Of a DNA stretch of 64,000 nucleotides, positions 47,792 to 56,201 are shown piece after piece; position 1 is the stretch's first letter, and every line of letters begins with the position of its first letter. The position numbers and the translations under genes are program-made. Origin of the DNA: Bryobacteraceae bacterium (lineage in GTDB: Bacteria > Acidobacteriota > Terriglobia > Bryobacterales > Bryobacteraceae); NCBI GenBank assembly GCA_025056865.1, contig JANWVO010000039.1, positions 109,263 to 173,262 on the forward strand. Reading direction: 5' to 3'. The notes under the pieces were generated by a model. That model did no database searches. It worked only from the letters and a program-made list of their open reading frames with translations, and was not told the DNA's origin.

Positions 47792-48201
47792 GGCGCTAAC
47801 TGAAGGATGCCGCCGCTCTCCCCGCTGTTACAGGCACATGAGGGCTGCTGTCTGTCGGACTGCGACAACCCGGTGCTTGGGCATGCCCGAGTCACGGGGC
47901 TGGTGCTGTTGGCGATGACTGCGATGAGGATCGCAAAATCGTCGAGGTTCGCAACAAGGGGTGTTGTGGCTTTCAACAGCAGCTTTAACCCGGCTGTCTG
48001 CAACCACTTTCGCCGATTTTCCACGTTACGCAGGCGATCGGACTGTTGAAGATTGCAACAGGGGAGTTCCGGGCGCTTTTTCATTCTTCCAAAGAAATCA
48101 ATCACTTGCGGGAATGTTGCGATTGGCCCTCGGCGTGCCCTACCAGTGGTGCGGGCCGGCTGGAAGACTGGCGGCCGGCAGAGAGTTCAGAAAGGAGAAT
48201 C
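47792..48201. promoter_or_regulatory. 410-base regulatory region upstream of the redox cluster
   Basis: No gene is seen here. Notable structures are CAACA-N5-TGTTG at 47952-47966, TGTTG-N7-CAACA at 48044-48060, CAATC and GATTG arms at 48099-48125, and a CTTGGGCATGCCCGAG near-palindrome at 47876-47891. The TGTTG/CAACA pairs could be half-sites for the sigma-54 regulator encoded four genes downstream. The region is less GC-rich than the genes around it. Regulation is inferred from position only. Confidence 0.45.
48123..48139 (+). promoter_or_regulatory. Candidate sigma-54 (-24/-12) promoter
   Basis: TTGGCCCTCGGCGTGCC has GG and GC spaced by exactly ten bases, plus the TGGC and TGC cores of the consensus, although the preferred ACG and TT positions differ. 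Transcription would start near 48150, giving about a 50-base leader to the ATG at 48202. A sigma-54-dependent regulator lies in the same cluster. Matches of this strength can occur by chance in GC-rich DNA. Confidence 0.35.
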
Positions 48202-48870
48202 ATGATGGTCGTCCTACTCGTCATCGTCACATTCGCGATTTTCATCGCCATTGACCTGCTGCTCAGCCGGCAGAAGGTTCCCGTGGTGGCTGCCGAAGCG
48301 AGGGAATCCGAAGCCGCAGCCATGGGTCAGGAAGTGCTGAGCGGGTTCCACATCCCGATGAATCTCAAATATCATCCGGGCCACACCTGGGTGCAGAAGG
48401 AGCGGAAGAACGTGCATCGCGTCGGCGCCGATGAGCTGGCGGCGGTGCTTGCTGGACCGGTGGACCGCATCGAGCTCCCGAAGCCCGGGCAGTGGGTGCG
48501 CCAGGGGCAGAAGGTGTTCGCCTTCTACCGCGGCGACGAGAAGATCGAAATGATCTCGCCGGTGGAAGGGGAAGTCGTCGAAGTCAACCGCGAGCTGGCG
48601 GAGAACCCGCGCCTGCTGCTGGAGGACCCCTACGGGAAAGGCTGGCTGATGACGGTGTTCTCGCCCGACGAGGAGTCCCCTTCCCGCAACCTCCTGCCCA
48701 GCTCGCTGGTTCCTGCCTGGATCCGCGAATCTGCCGAGGCGTTCTACAGATTCCAGCCGCAGTTTGCGGGCGCGACCGCCGCTGATGGCGGCAGGGCGTC
48801 GAAGGACGCAACGGCGGCGCTGCCGGTGGAGCGCTGGAAGGAAGCGGCGAAGGTCCTGCTGCTCAGTTAA
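48202..48870 (+). CDS. Membrane-anchored GcvH-like (lipoyl-fold) protein
   Basis: The 222-residue protein starts with a membrane helix (MMVVLLVIVTFAIFIAIDLLL), unlike soluble GcvH. Residues 55-160 follow the GcvH pattern: MNLKYHPGHTWVQKER, VHRVGADELAAVLAGPVDRIELPKPGQWVRQGQKVF and ISPVEGEVVEVNRELAENPRLLLEDPYGKGWLMTV. The expected ESVKA-type lipoylation loop reads GDEKIEM, so the only Lys (K114) is shifted about two residues. Lipoylation is therefore doubtful. AAAGGAG precedes the ATG. It is the first gene of the redox cluster. Confidence 0.8.
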   Translation: MMVVLLVIVTFAIFIAIDLLLSRQKVPVVAAEARESEAAAMGQEVLSGFHIPMNLKYHPGHTWVQKERKNVHRVGADELAAVLAGPVDRIELPKPGQWVRQGQKVFAFYRGDEKIEMISPVEGEVVEVNRELAENPRLLLEDPYGKGWLMTVFSPDEESPSRNLLPSSLVPAWIRESAEAFYRFQPQFAGATAADGGRASKDATAALPVERWKEAAKVLLLS

Positions 48871-48948
48871 TCCCGCTTCATTGTTGAAAATCAGAACAGA
48901 AGACCTGAAATTCCGGTATAGAATAAAGCTGGAGGCTGACTGAGCCGC

Positions 48949-49692
48949 ATGGCGAGAGCACTGTTGTTCGACAGCACGCTCTGTATCGGCTGCCGGGAAT
49001 GCGAGCGGGCCTGTTCGGAAGGCAAGCATCTCCCCTATGACGAGAAGATCGCGCAGGAGGAGAAGACTTCGGCCCACAAGCTGACGGCGGTCCGGACCTA
49101 TGGAGAGCGATTTTCAAGGAAGCTTTGCATGCACTGCCTGGATCCGGCATGCGCTTCCGTCTGCCCGGTGGCGGCCTTGCAGAAGACCGCCGCCGGGCCG
49201 GTTGTTTACCTGCCGGAGCGCTGCATGGGGTGCCGGTACTGCATGGTGTCCTGCGTCTTCGGCGTGCCGACCTACGAATGGCACTCGCGCCTGCCCTACG
49301 TGCGCAAGTGCGACCTGTGCGCCGACCGCGCGCCGAAGAAGGAACCCACGCGCTGCGCGGAAGCCTGCCCCACCGGCGCCACGACGTTCGGCGACCGCGA
49401 GGAGCTGATCGCGGAAGCGAAGAAGCGCATTGCCGAAAAGCCCGACGGCTACTATCCCGGCATTTACGGAATTGAGGAAGCCGGCGGCACTTCGGTGCTC
49501 ATTCTCTCGGCGGTTCCGTTCGACCAGATCGGCTACCCGGTGAACGTCGAAAAAGTGGCGCTGCCACAGTACACCTGGGCGGCGCTGAAGCACGTGCCTG
49601 ACGTTGTGGTGATGGGCACGGTGCTGCTGGGCGGCATCCACTGGCTGACACACCGCAAGGAGGAAGTGGCGCGGAAGGAGGGCCGGCCATGA
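48949..49692 (+). CDS. Four-cluster ferredoxin-like subunit (HybA/HmcB/NrfC type)
   Basis: The 247-residue protein has four Cys groups for [4Fe-4S] clusters: CIGCRECERAC, CMHCLDPACASVC, CMGCRYCMVSC, and CDLCADR with CAEAC. A C-terminal membrane helix follows (PDVVVMGTVLLGGIHWL). It has no Tat signal, unlike HybA, so its clusters probably face the cytoplasm. It would pass electrons between a catalytic partner and the NrfD-like subunit. The start is uncertain because GGAGG is about 13 bases from the ATG. A TATAGAAT element lies 24 bases upstream. Its stop overlaps the next start as ATGA. Confidence 0.9.
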   Translation: MARALLFDSTLCIGCRECERACSEGKHLPYDEKIAQEEKTSAHKLTAVRTYGERFSRKLCMHCLDPACASVCPVAALQKTAAGPVVYLPERCMGCRYCMVSCVFGVPTYEWHSRLPYVRKCDLCADRAPKKEPTRCAEACPTGATTFGDREELIAEAKKRIAEKPDGYYPGIYGIEEAGGTSVLILSAVPFDQIGYPVNVEKVALPQYTWAALKHVPDVVVMGTVLLGGIHWLTHRKEEVARKEGRP

Positions 49693-50870
49693 TGGAACTT
49701 GCACGGAAGTATTTCTGGCGCGCGCTCTTTGTGGTGATCATGGCGGTCGGCGCCTATGCCACCTTCCTCCGCTTCTGGGGCGGGCTGGGTGCATCCACCA
49801 ACCTGAGCGACCAGTTCCCCTGGGGCATCTGGATCGGGTTCGACGTGCTGTGCGGCGTCGGCCTGGCGGCTGGCGGATTCACGCTGGCGGCCACGGTGCA
49901 CATCTTCAACATCCGGTCCTACCGCCCGGTGGTCCGCCCGGCGATCCTGACCGCGTTCCTCGGCTACCTTCTCGTGGTTGTGGCCCTCATGTACGACCTC
50001 GGCCACCCGTACCGCATCTGGCACCCGATCATCATGTGGAACCCCCGCTCGGTGATGTTCGAGGTGGGCTGGTGCGTGACGCTCTACACCACCGTGCTGT
50101 TCCTCGAGTTCCTGCCGGTGGTGCTGGAGAAGCTGAAGTGGCGCACGGCGCTGAAGGTGATGAAGGCCGTTACGCTGCCGATCATCATCGCGGGCGTCAT
50201 TCTCTCCACGCTCCACCAGAGCTCGCTGGGCAGCCTGTTCCTGATCATGCCCAACCGGCTGCACCCGCTGTGGTGGACGCCGCTGCTGCCGGTGCTGTTC
50301 TTCCTCTCGGCGGTGGCCACCGGCCTGGCAATGACAATCTTCGAGTCGTGGCACAGCTCGAAGGCCTTCGGGCGCCAACTGGAATACGGGCTGGTGTGCC
50401 GGATGACGCGCGTTCTGGCCGTGCTCACAGCCGTCTACCTGACGATGCGTTTCCTGGATCTCAGCCACCGCGGCGCCCTGGCTTCGCTGAACCAGCCGGG
50501 CATTGAACGCTGGATGTTCGGCCTCGAGATCGTGCTGATGGCCGTGCCGATGCTGATGTTCTTCCGGGAGAAGACGCGCCAGCATCCGCTGGCCGTCTAC
50601 CTCGGCGTCGTCATGTGGCTGCTGGGCTTCGTCACCAACCGCATGAACGTGAGCGTCACCGGGCTGGAGCGCAGCGCCGGGGTGCACTACTTCCCGAAGT
50701 GGAGCGAGATTGCGGTGACGCTGGCCATCATCGCGGCGGGCTTTGCCATCTTCCGGCTGGCGGCTCATTACCTGCCCGTGTTTGAAGAGGAGCATGAGGA
50801 AGAGAAGGCGCTGCCGGCGGGTCCGGGGCGCGTTCCGACCCTCGAAGAAGTCCGCGTTCAGGGGGACTAA
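49689..50870 (+). CDS. NrfD/HybB-type quinone-interacting membrane subunit
   Basis: The 393-residue protein has about ten membrane helices and matches the HybB branch of NrfD/PsrC: FWGGLGASTNLSDQFPWGIWIGFDVLCGVGLAAGGF, LMYDLGHPYRIWHPIIMWNPRSVMFEVGWCV, LSTLHQSSLGSLFLIMP and NRMNVSVTGLERS. Such subunits carry the quinone site for complexes that reduce or oxidise menaquinone. No molybdopterin or hydrogenase catalytic subunit is adjacent. It overlaps the iron-sulfur gene by ATGA and ends seven bases before the kinase start. Confidence 0.92.
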   Translation: MMELARKYFWRALFVVIMAVGAYATFLRFWGGLGASTNLSDQFPWGIWIGFDVLCGVGLAAGGFTLAATVHIFNIRSYRPVVRPAILTAFLGYLLVVVALMYDLGHPYRIWHPIIMWNPRSVMFEVGWCVTLYTTVLFLEFLPVVLEKLKWRTALKVMKAVTLPIIIAGVILSTLHQSSLGSLFLIMPNRLHPLWWTPLLPVLFFLSAVATGLAMTIFESWHSSKAFGRQLEYGLVCRMTRVLAVLTAVYLTMRFLDLSHRGALASLNQPGIERWMFGLEIVLMAVPMLMFFREKTRQHPLAVYLGVVMWLLGFVTNRMNVSVTGLERSAGVHYFPKWSEIAVTLAIIAAGFAIFRLAAHYLPVFEEEHEEEKALPAGPGRVPTLEEVRVQGD

Positions 50871-50877
50871 GCACGCA

Positions 50878-52521
50878 TTGACGCTTCACGCCGTCCGACT
50901 CCCGAAGCTCGGCCTGGCGGCGAAGCTCGCCGCCTGGCTCACAGCGGGAGTGGTTGTGTGTTTCGCGCTGTTTGGATATGCGCACCAGCGGCTCGAGCAG
51001 CAGCATCTCGAGTCGCTGGTGTCGCTTTCGGCGCAGCGCGTGGCGGACGTGGTGCACTTCTCCGCCTGGCAGGCGATGCTGCGCAACGACCAGCAACTGC
51101 TGTACACAATGATCCGGGACGTCGGGCGCGAGCCCGGCATCCGCCGGCTGCGGATCATCAACGAAGTGGGCCTCGTGCGGCACTCCACGGATCCGGCCGA
51201 GGTCGGCACCATGGTCGACAAGCAGGCCGAAGCCTGCTATGCCTGCCACGCGCAGGCGCGGCCGCTGGCCCGGCTCCACCGGAAAGACCGCACGCGCATC
51301 TTCCGCGGGGAGGACGGTCGGCGCGTGCTCGCCGTCATCCTGCCGATCGAAAACCATCCGGATTGCAGCTCGGCCGCCTGCCATGCGCATCCGCCCTCCC
51401 GCCGCATCCTCGGCGTGATTGACGCCCACCTCTCCCTCGAGGCCGTCGACGAGCAGCTCGCCGAGCACCGCGCGCAGATGTACGCGTTCACCGCCGGCGC
51501 TGCCGTGATCGGCTGCCTGATGGCGGCCGCGTTCGTGTGGTTCTTCGTTCACCGTCCGGTGCACGATCTCATGGTGGGGATCATGCGGCTGGCACAGGGA
51601 GACCTGGGCTGCCGGATCGCCGTGCACTCGCGCGACGAGCTGGGCGTGCTGGCCGAGTCGTTCAACCAGATGGCGGAGGACCTCGAGAAGACGCACGCCG
51701 AACTTCGGCAGTGGGCCGAGACCTTGGAAGAGCGGGTGCGTCAGAAGACAGCGGAGCTGGAAGCGGCGCAGAAGAGCCTCATCCACACCGAGAAGATGGC
51801 CTCGCTGGGACGGCTGGCCGCCACCGTCGCCCACGAAGTCAACAACCCGCTGTTCGGCATGCTCACTTACGCGCGGCTCGTGCTGAAGGATGTCCAGAAG
51901 CCGGAGCTGGACGAAGCCACGCGGCAGCGGATCATCGAGAATCTCCGCATCATCGAGCGCGAAAGCCGGCGCTGCGGGGACCTGATGAAGAACCTTCTCG
52001 CCTTTGCGCGCCAGTCGACGCCGCAGCGGGTCCGGATTCAGCTCAACCAGGTGGTGGAGCGCGCGGTGCGGCTGGTAGCCCACCAGTATGAGCTGGCGCA
52101 GATCTCGCTGCGGCTGAAGCTCGACCCGGAGCTTCCGGAGATCGACTGCGATCCTGGCCAGATCCAGCAGGTGCTGATCGTGCTGCTTTCCAATGCGCAG
52201 GAGGCGCTTGGCCGCGGCGGCGAGGTGGAGGTCCAGACGCGGCGCCGCGACGGCGGCGTCGAGTTCCTTGTGCGGGACAATGGCCCGGGCATCCCGAAAG
52301 AGCTCCAGCTTCAGATCTTCGAGCCGTTCTTTTCGACCAAGGATGACCCGCATCGGACCGGGCTGGGCCTCGCCGTGGCCAAGGGCATCGTGGAGCGCCA
52401 CGGCGGCACCATTACGCTCAACTCCGAGCCGGGCCGCGGAGCGGAGTTCATCATCTTTTTGCCCTTCGAGCCGCAGGAGGCCAGGGGCGAGGAGGAGACG
52501 ATCCTGAAGGGAGAAGCCTGA
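50878..52521 (+). CDS. Histidine kinase with periplasmic c-type haem motifs
   Basis: From the TTG at 50878 the protein has 547 residues. A first helix (about 10-34) is followed by a periplasmic loop with CYACH at 120-124 and CSSAACH at 163-169, then a second helix (203-224), HAMP (225-277), a coiled coil and the kinase core. The phosphorylated His is H319 in VAHEVNNPL; the ATP lid shows DNGPGIP and TGLGLAVAKG. The haem motifs suggest sensing of redox state or a gas. The start is a TTG because no ATG or GTG precedes the first helix outside the upstream gene, apart from a very Arg-rich one. Confidence 0.85.
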   Translation: MTLHAVRLPKLGLAAKLAAWLTAGVVVCFALFGYAHQRLEQQHLESLVSLSAQRVADVVHFSAWQAMLRNDQQLLYTMIRDVGREPGIRRLRIINEVGLVRHSTDPAEVGTMVDKQAEACYACHAQARPLARLHRKDRTRIFRGEDGRRVLAVILPIENHPDCSSAACHAHPPSRRILGVIDAHLSLEAVDEQLAEHRAQMYAFTAGAAVIGCLMAAAFVWFFVHRPVHDLMVGIMRLAQGDLGCRIAVHSRDELGVLAESFNQMAEDLEKTHAELRQWAETLEERVRQKTAELEAAQKSLIHTEKMASLGRLAATVAHEVNNPLFGMLTYARLVLKDVQKPELDEATRQRIIENLRIIERESRRCGDLMKNLLAFARQSTPQRVRIQLNQVVERAVRLVAHQYELAQISLRLKLDPELPEIDCDPGQIQQVLIVLLSNAQEALGRGGEVEVQTRRRDGGVEFLVRDNGPGIPKELQLQIFEPFFSTKDDPHRTGLGLAVAKGIVERHGGTITLNSEPGRGAEFIIFLPFEPQEARGEEETILKGEA

Positions 52522-53873
52522 TGTCAGCCCCGAGCATTCTGATCGTCGACGACGACATCGTGGTGCGCGATTCGCTGGGCAAATGGTTCGAGAGCGAAGG
52601 CTTCGAAGTCTCCATCGCGCCCGGCGCGGCGGCGGCACTGGAAATGCTGGCCGGCCGGCGCTTCGACCTCGCGTTGGTGGACATCAAGATGCCCGGCGTC
52701 GACGGCATCGAGCTTCAGGCAAAGCTGCGCGAGATCGACCCGTCCATGCCGGTGATCATCATGACCGGTTTCGCCAGCGTCGAGACGGCGGTGAAAGCCC
52801 TCAAGAATGGCGCATACGACTACATCACCAAGCCCTTCGATCCCGACGAGCTGGTCCATCTCGTCAACAAGGCCATCTCGCACAGGCGCGCCGAACGAGA
52901 GGTCTCGCGCCTGAAGGAGAACCTCGAGCAGATCTTCCCCGAGACGAAACTCATCGGGCAAAGCCCGGCGATGAAGCGCGTCATCGAGCTGGTGGAGACC
53001 GTCGCGCCCACCGACGCCACCGTGCTCATCACCGGCGAGAGCGGCACCGGGAAAGAGGTGGTGGCGCGCGCCATTCATGCGCTCAGCCCGCGGCGTTACA
53101 ACCCGATGGTGGTCATCCACTGCGGCGCTCTGACGGAGTCGCTGCTCGAGAGCGAGCTGTTCGGCCACGAGCGCGGCGCCTTCACCGGCGCGCAGGCGCG
53201 CAAGAAGGGCAAGTTCGAAGTCGCTGATGGCGGCACGGTGTTCCTCGACGAAATCAGCGACATCAGCCTCAAGGTGCAGACCGAGCTGCTGCGCGTGCTT
53301 CAGGAGAAGGAAATCGTCCGCGTCGGCGACACGATGCCGATCAAGGTCGACTTCCGCGCCATCGCCGCCACGAACAAGAGCCTCGAACGGCTGGTCGAAG
53401 AGCGGCTGTTCCGTCCCGATCTCTACTACCGTCTCAATGTGTTCACCATCAACCTGCCGCCGCTGCGCGAGAGGAAGGAAGACATTCCGCTGCTGGCGAA
53501 CCACTTTCTGGAGAAGCTGGCGAAGAACATGAACCGTCCGGTGCAGCGGCTGGCGCCGAAGACGCTCGAGCTGCTGATGCGCTACGACTGGCCCGGCAAC
53601 GTGCGGGAGCTGGAGAACTCGATCGAGCGCGCCCTGCTGATGCGCCGGGAGGGCGACCTGAAGCCGGAGGACTTCCCCTTCCAGCTTCATCCCACCGGGC
53701 CGCTCATCGCCACCGGGCAGCGGCTGGAAGATGTCGAGCGGGCGCACATTGAGAGGATCCTCGCCGAAACGCACTGGAACCTGTCGAAGGCGGCGCGGAT
53801 TCTCGACATCGACCGCACGACGCTGTACAACAAGATCCGCAAGTACGGCCTGCGCGAGCCCGCGGGCCGCTGA
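52521..53873 (+). CDS. Sigma-54-dependent NtrC-type response regulator
   Basis: The 450-residue protein has a receiver domain with the acceptor D54 (LVDIKMPG). The AAA+ domain carries Walker A GESGTGKE, the sigma-54 contact loop GAFTGA and FLDEISDI. A C-terminal Fis-type helix-turn-helix (LSKAARILDIDRTTLYNKIRKYG) follows. It activates transcription by sigma-54 RNA polymerase after phosphorylation, presumably by the kinase whose stop it overlaps by one base (TGATG). The likely target is the promoter at the head of this cluster, an inference. Confidence 0.95.
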   Translation: MSAPSILIVDDDIVVRDSLGKWFESEGFEVSIAPGAAAALEMLAGRRFDLALVDIKMPGVDGIELQAKLREIDPSMPVIIMTGFASVETAVKALKNGAYDYITKPFDPDELVHLVNKAISHRRAEREVSRLKENLEQIFPETKLIGQSPAMKRVIELVETVAPTDATVLITGESGTGKEVVARAIHALSPRRYNPMVVIHCGALTESLLESELFGHERGAFTGAQARKKGKFEVADGGTVFLDEISDISLKVQTELLRVLQEKEIVRVGDTMPIKVDFRAIAATNKSLERLVEERLFRPDLYYRLNVFTINLPPLRERKEDIPLLANHFLEKLAKNMNRPVQRLAPKTLELLMRYDWPGNVRELENSIERALLMRREGDLKPEDFPFQLHPTGPLIATGQRLEDVERAHIERILAETHWNLSKAARILDIDRTTLYNKIRKYGLREPAGR

Positions 53874-53881
53874 GGCGCGCC

Positions 53882-54439
53882 GTGGTCGAGCGGATCCACT
53901 TCGTCCCGCTGGGGCTGGCCAACTCCGACGGGGTTCCTCCGCTCGAGCTCGTCGTCCGGCTGGCTGCCGAGGCCGCGCGCCTGCTGGGCGCGTCCTGCCA
54001 CGTCGACCCGTCTCCGCTCGACGTCACCTTCAGCTATGACGAGCTGCGCCGCCAGGTCTGGTCCACGCCGGTGCTGGCGCGTCTCGCTTCCCGCCCGCAT
54101 CCGCCCGGCGCCGTCGTCGTGGGCGTCACCAGCCTGGACCTCTTCGTGCCCGTCTTCACGTTCGTCTTTGGCGAGGCGCAGGTGGCCGGCCCCGCGGCCG
54201 TTATCAGCCAGCACCGCCTGCGCGAAGAATACTACGGCCTGCCGCCCAACCCGGGCCTCCTGCTGGAACGGCTGCTGAAGGAGCTGCTCCACGAGCTGGG
54301 CCACACCCAGGGGCTGCGTCACTGCGCCGACTGGAGGTGCGTGATGAGCAGCGCCCATACGGTGGAACGGATCGACGTGCGCCAGGCCGCCTTCTGCGCC
54401 GACTGCGCGCGGTTCCTTCACAACCGCAGCCGCGGCTGA
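53882..54439 (+). CDS. Archaemetzincin-type zinc metalloprotease
   Basis: The 185-residue protein has the archaemetzincin signature [19 protein letters not shown] at 137-155 followed by CADC at 172-175. H137, H141 and H147 would bind the catalytic zinc and E138 acts as base. The four Cys would bind a second, structural zinc. The middle part ([31 protein letters not shown]) is typical of the family. There is no signal peptide, so it is cytoplasmic. It starts (GTG) eight bases after the regulator stop, so it belongs to the same operon. Its substrate is unknown. Confidence 0.92.
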   Translation: MVERIHFVPLGLANSDGVPPLELVVRLAAEAARLLGASCHVDPSPLDVTFSYDELRRQVWSTPVLARLASRPHPPGAVVVGVTSLDLFVPVFTFVFGEAQVAGPAAVISQHRLREEYYGLPPNPGLLLERLLKELLHELGHTQGLRHCADWRCVMSSAHTVERIDVRQAAFCADCARFLHNRSRG

Positions 54440-54480
54440 ACCGCCCAGCCATTTTCAGACCGCTGTGGTTGAATGGGAGC

Positions 54481-56082
54481 ATGGCAGAAACGGCAATTCT
54501 CATTGCGAACGGGGATCTCAGGCTCTCGGCCAACCAGGTCTGCTGGCCGGCGCAACGGGAGGTGGAAGAGAAGGTCATCCAGGCGGTCCGCAGCCTTGGA
54601 TATCCGATCGAGCGCGGCCATCCTTACGACGAGAACAGGAAGCACGGATTCATCGACAGCCAGAAGTACGGCATGGAGGTGTTCCGCCGCATTCCGCCCA
54701 CGGCTCCGCTGATTGTGGTGGAAGCGGTCTGGCAATATTCGCACCACATCCTGCATGGGCTTTACACCCACCAGGGGCCCATCCTCACCATCGCCAACTG
54801 GAGCGGACAATGGCCCGGTCTTGTCGGCATGCTGAACCTCAACGGATGCATGACCAAGGCAGGCATCCCGTACTCCACGCTATGGAGCGAGAACTTCGAC
54901 GACGAGTTCTTCCTCTCGGGGCTGAAGCGCTGGCTGGAAGGGGAGAAGATCGTGCATGACACGCGCCATGTGCGCCCGCTCGGCGCGTTCCGCCTGCCGG
55001 CCGACTGCGAGGAGATGGGCGTCCGCATGGCCCGCGAGCTCTACCGCAACAAGGCGATCATGGGCGTCTTCGACGAGGGCTGCATGGGGATGTACAACGC
55101 CATCGTCCCCGACGAGCTGCTCCACCGCACCGGCGTGTTCAAGGAGCGGCTGTCGCAGTCCGCGCTGTATGCCGAGATGCTCACTGTCAGCGATGAGGAG
55201 GCGCTCGAGGCGCGCCGCTGGCTGGATGCGAAGGGGATGAAATTCGTCACCGGGCCTGATCCGGAAACCGACCTGACCGACGATCAGATCCTCCAGCAGC
55301 TCAAGATGTACATTGCCGCCGTGCGCATCGCCGACGATTTCGGATGCGACACGATCGGCATCCAGTATCAGCAGGGATTGAAGGATCTCGCTCCGGCATC
55401 CGACCTCGCCGAGGGCCTGCTGAACAATGTGGACCGGCCGCCGGTGCGGGCGCGCGGCAACGGGCGCATTCTGTATGAAGGCAGGGCGCTGCCTCACTTC
55501 AATGAAGTGGACGAGTGCGCCGGCCTCGATGCGCTGGTCACCAACCGCATCTGGACGGCGCTTGGCTACGACCCCGAAACAACGCTGCACGATGTGCGCT
55601 ACGGCGAGCCCTACGGTGGTGAATACGTCTGGGTGTTCGAAATTTCCGGAGCGGCTCCGCCCCAGCACTTCATCGGCGGCTACGCGGGCGCCGTCAGCGA
55701 ACGGCAGCCGCCCATGTACTTCCGCCTCGGCGGGGGCACCGTCAAGGGCATTTCCAAACCCGGAGAGATCGTCTGGAGCCGCATTTTCGTCGACGCCGGC
55801 GTGCTGCGCGCCGACCTCGGGCGCGCGAAGGTGGTCGAGCTGCCGCGCGAGGAGACCGAACGCCGCTGGCAGATGACGACGCCGCAATGGCCCATCATGC
55901 ATGCGGTGCTTTACGGCGTGACGCGGGACCAGATGATGGCGCGCCACAAGGCGAATCACATCCAGGTGGCGTATGCGCCGGATGCCGCCGCAGCCAACCG
56001 GGCCCTGGCCGTCAAGGCCGCCATGCTGCGCGAGATGGGCATTGACGTCAACATCTGCGGCACGCATCACGGGTTGGAGTAA
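54481..56082 (+). CDS. L-fucose/L-arabinose isomerase-like protein
   Basis: The 533-residue protein resembles the fucose-isomerase superfamily: [73 protein letters not shown] and [25 protein letters not shown]. It contains Glu, Asp and His residues in the places where these enzymes bind Mn, but the substrate is unknown; it is a distant relative of FucI. GGGAGC directly precedes the ATG at 54481. It is likely cytoplasmic. Confidence 0.75.
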   Translation: MAETAILIANGDLRLSANQVCWPAQREVEEKVIQAVRSLGYPIERGHPYDENRKHGFIDSQKYGMEVFRRIPPTAPLIVVEAVWQYSHHILHGLYTHQGPILTIANWSGQWPGLVGMLNLNGCMTKAGIPYSTLWSENFDDEFFLSGLKRWLEGEKIVHDTRHVRPLGAFRLPADCEEMGVRMARELYRNKAIMGVFDEGCMGMYNAIVPDELLHRTGVFKERLSQSALYAEMLTVSDEEALEARRWLDAKGMKFVTGPDPETDLTDDQILQQLKMYIAAVRIADDFGCDTIGIQYQQGLKDLAPASDLAEGLLNNVDRPPVRARGNGRILYEGRALPHFNEVDECAGLDALVTNRIWTALGYDPETTLHDVRYGEPYGGEYVWVFEISGAAPPQHFIGGYAGAVSERQPPMYFRLGGGTVKGISKPGEIVWSRIFVDAGVLRADLGRAKVVELPREETERRWQMTTPQWPIMHAVLYGVTRDQMMARHKANHIQVAYAPDAAAANRALAVKAAMLREMGIDVNICGTHHGLE

Positions 56083-56106
56083 CTTGGCCGCGTTCCCGTG
56101 CCGTCC

Positions 56107-56134
56107 CCGGGCCGGCCGGAAATGGCCGGCCCGG
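56107..56134 (+). terminator. GC-rich hairpin after the isomerase gene
   Basis: CCGGGCCGGCC and GGCCGGCCCGG form a perfect 11-base-pair stem with a GGAAAT loop, 24 bases after the isomerase stop. No long T tract follows (the next T run is TTT at 56142), so termination would be weak or need Rho. Confidence 0.5.
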
Positions 56135-56201
56135 CGGCCCCGTTTCCTCCGGCTCCGGATGCCGGGCGAATTATGATGCAGGAAAAGGAGGAGGATGAAC
56201 C

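Noticed and set aside
50794..50796. ATG at 50794 as the start of the histidine kinase
   Set aside because: It lies inside the NrfD-like gene and would add MRKRRRCRRVRG, an out-of-frame reading of that gene's acidic tail. The TTG at 50878 gives a normal N-terminus.
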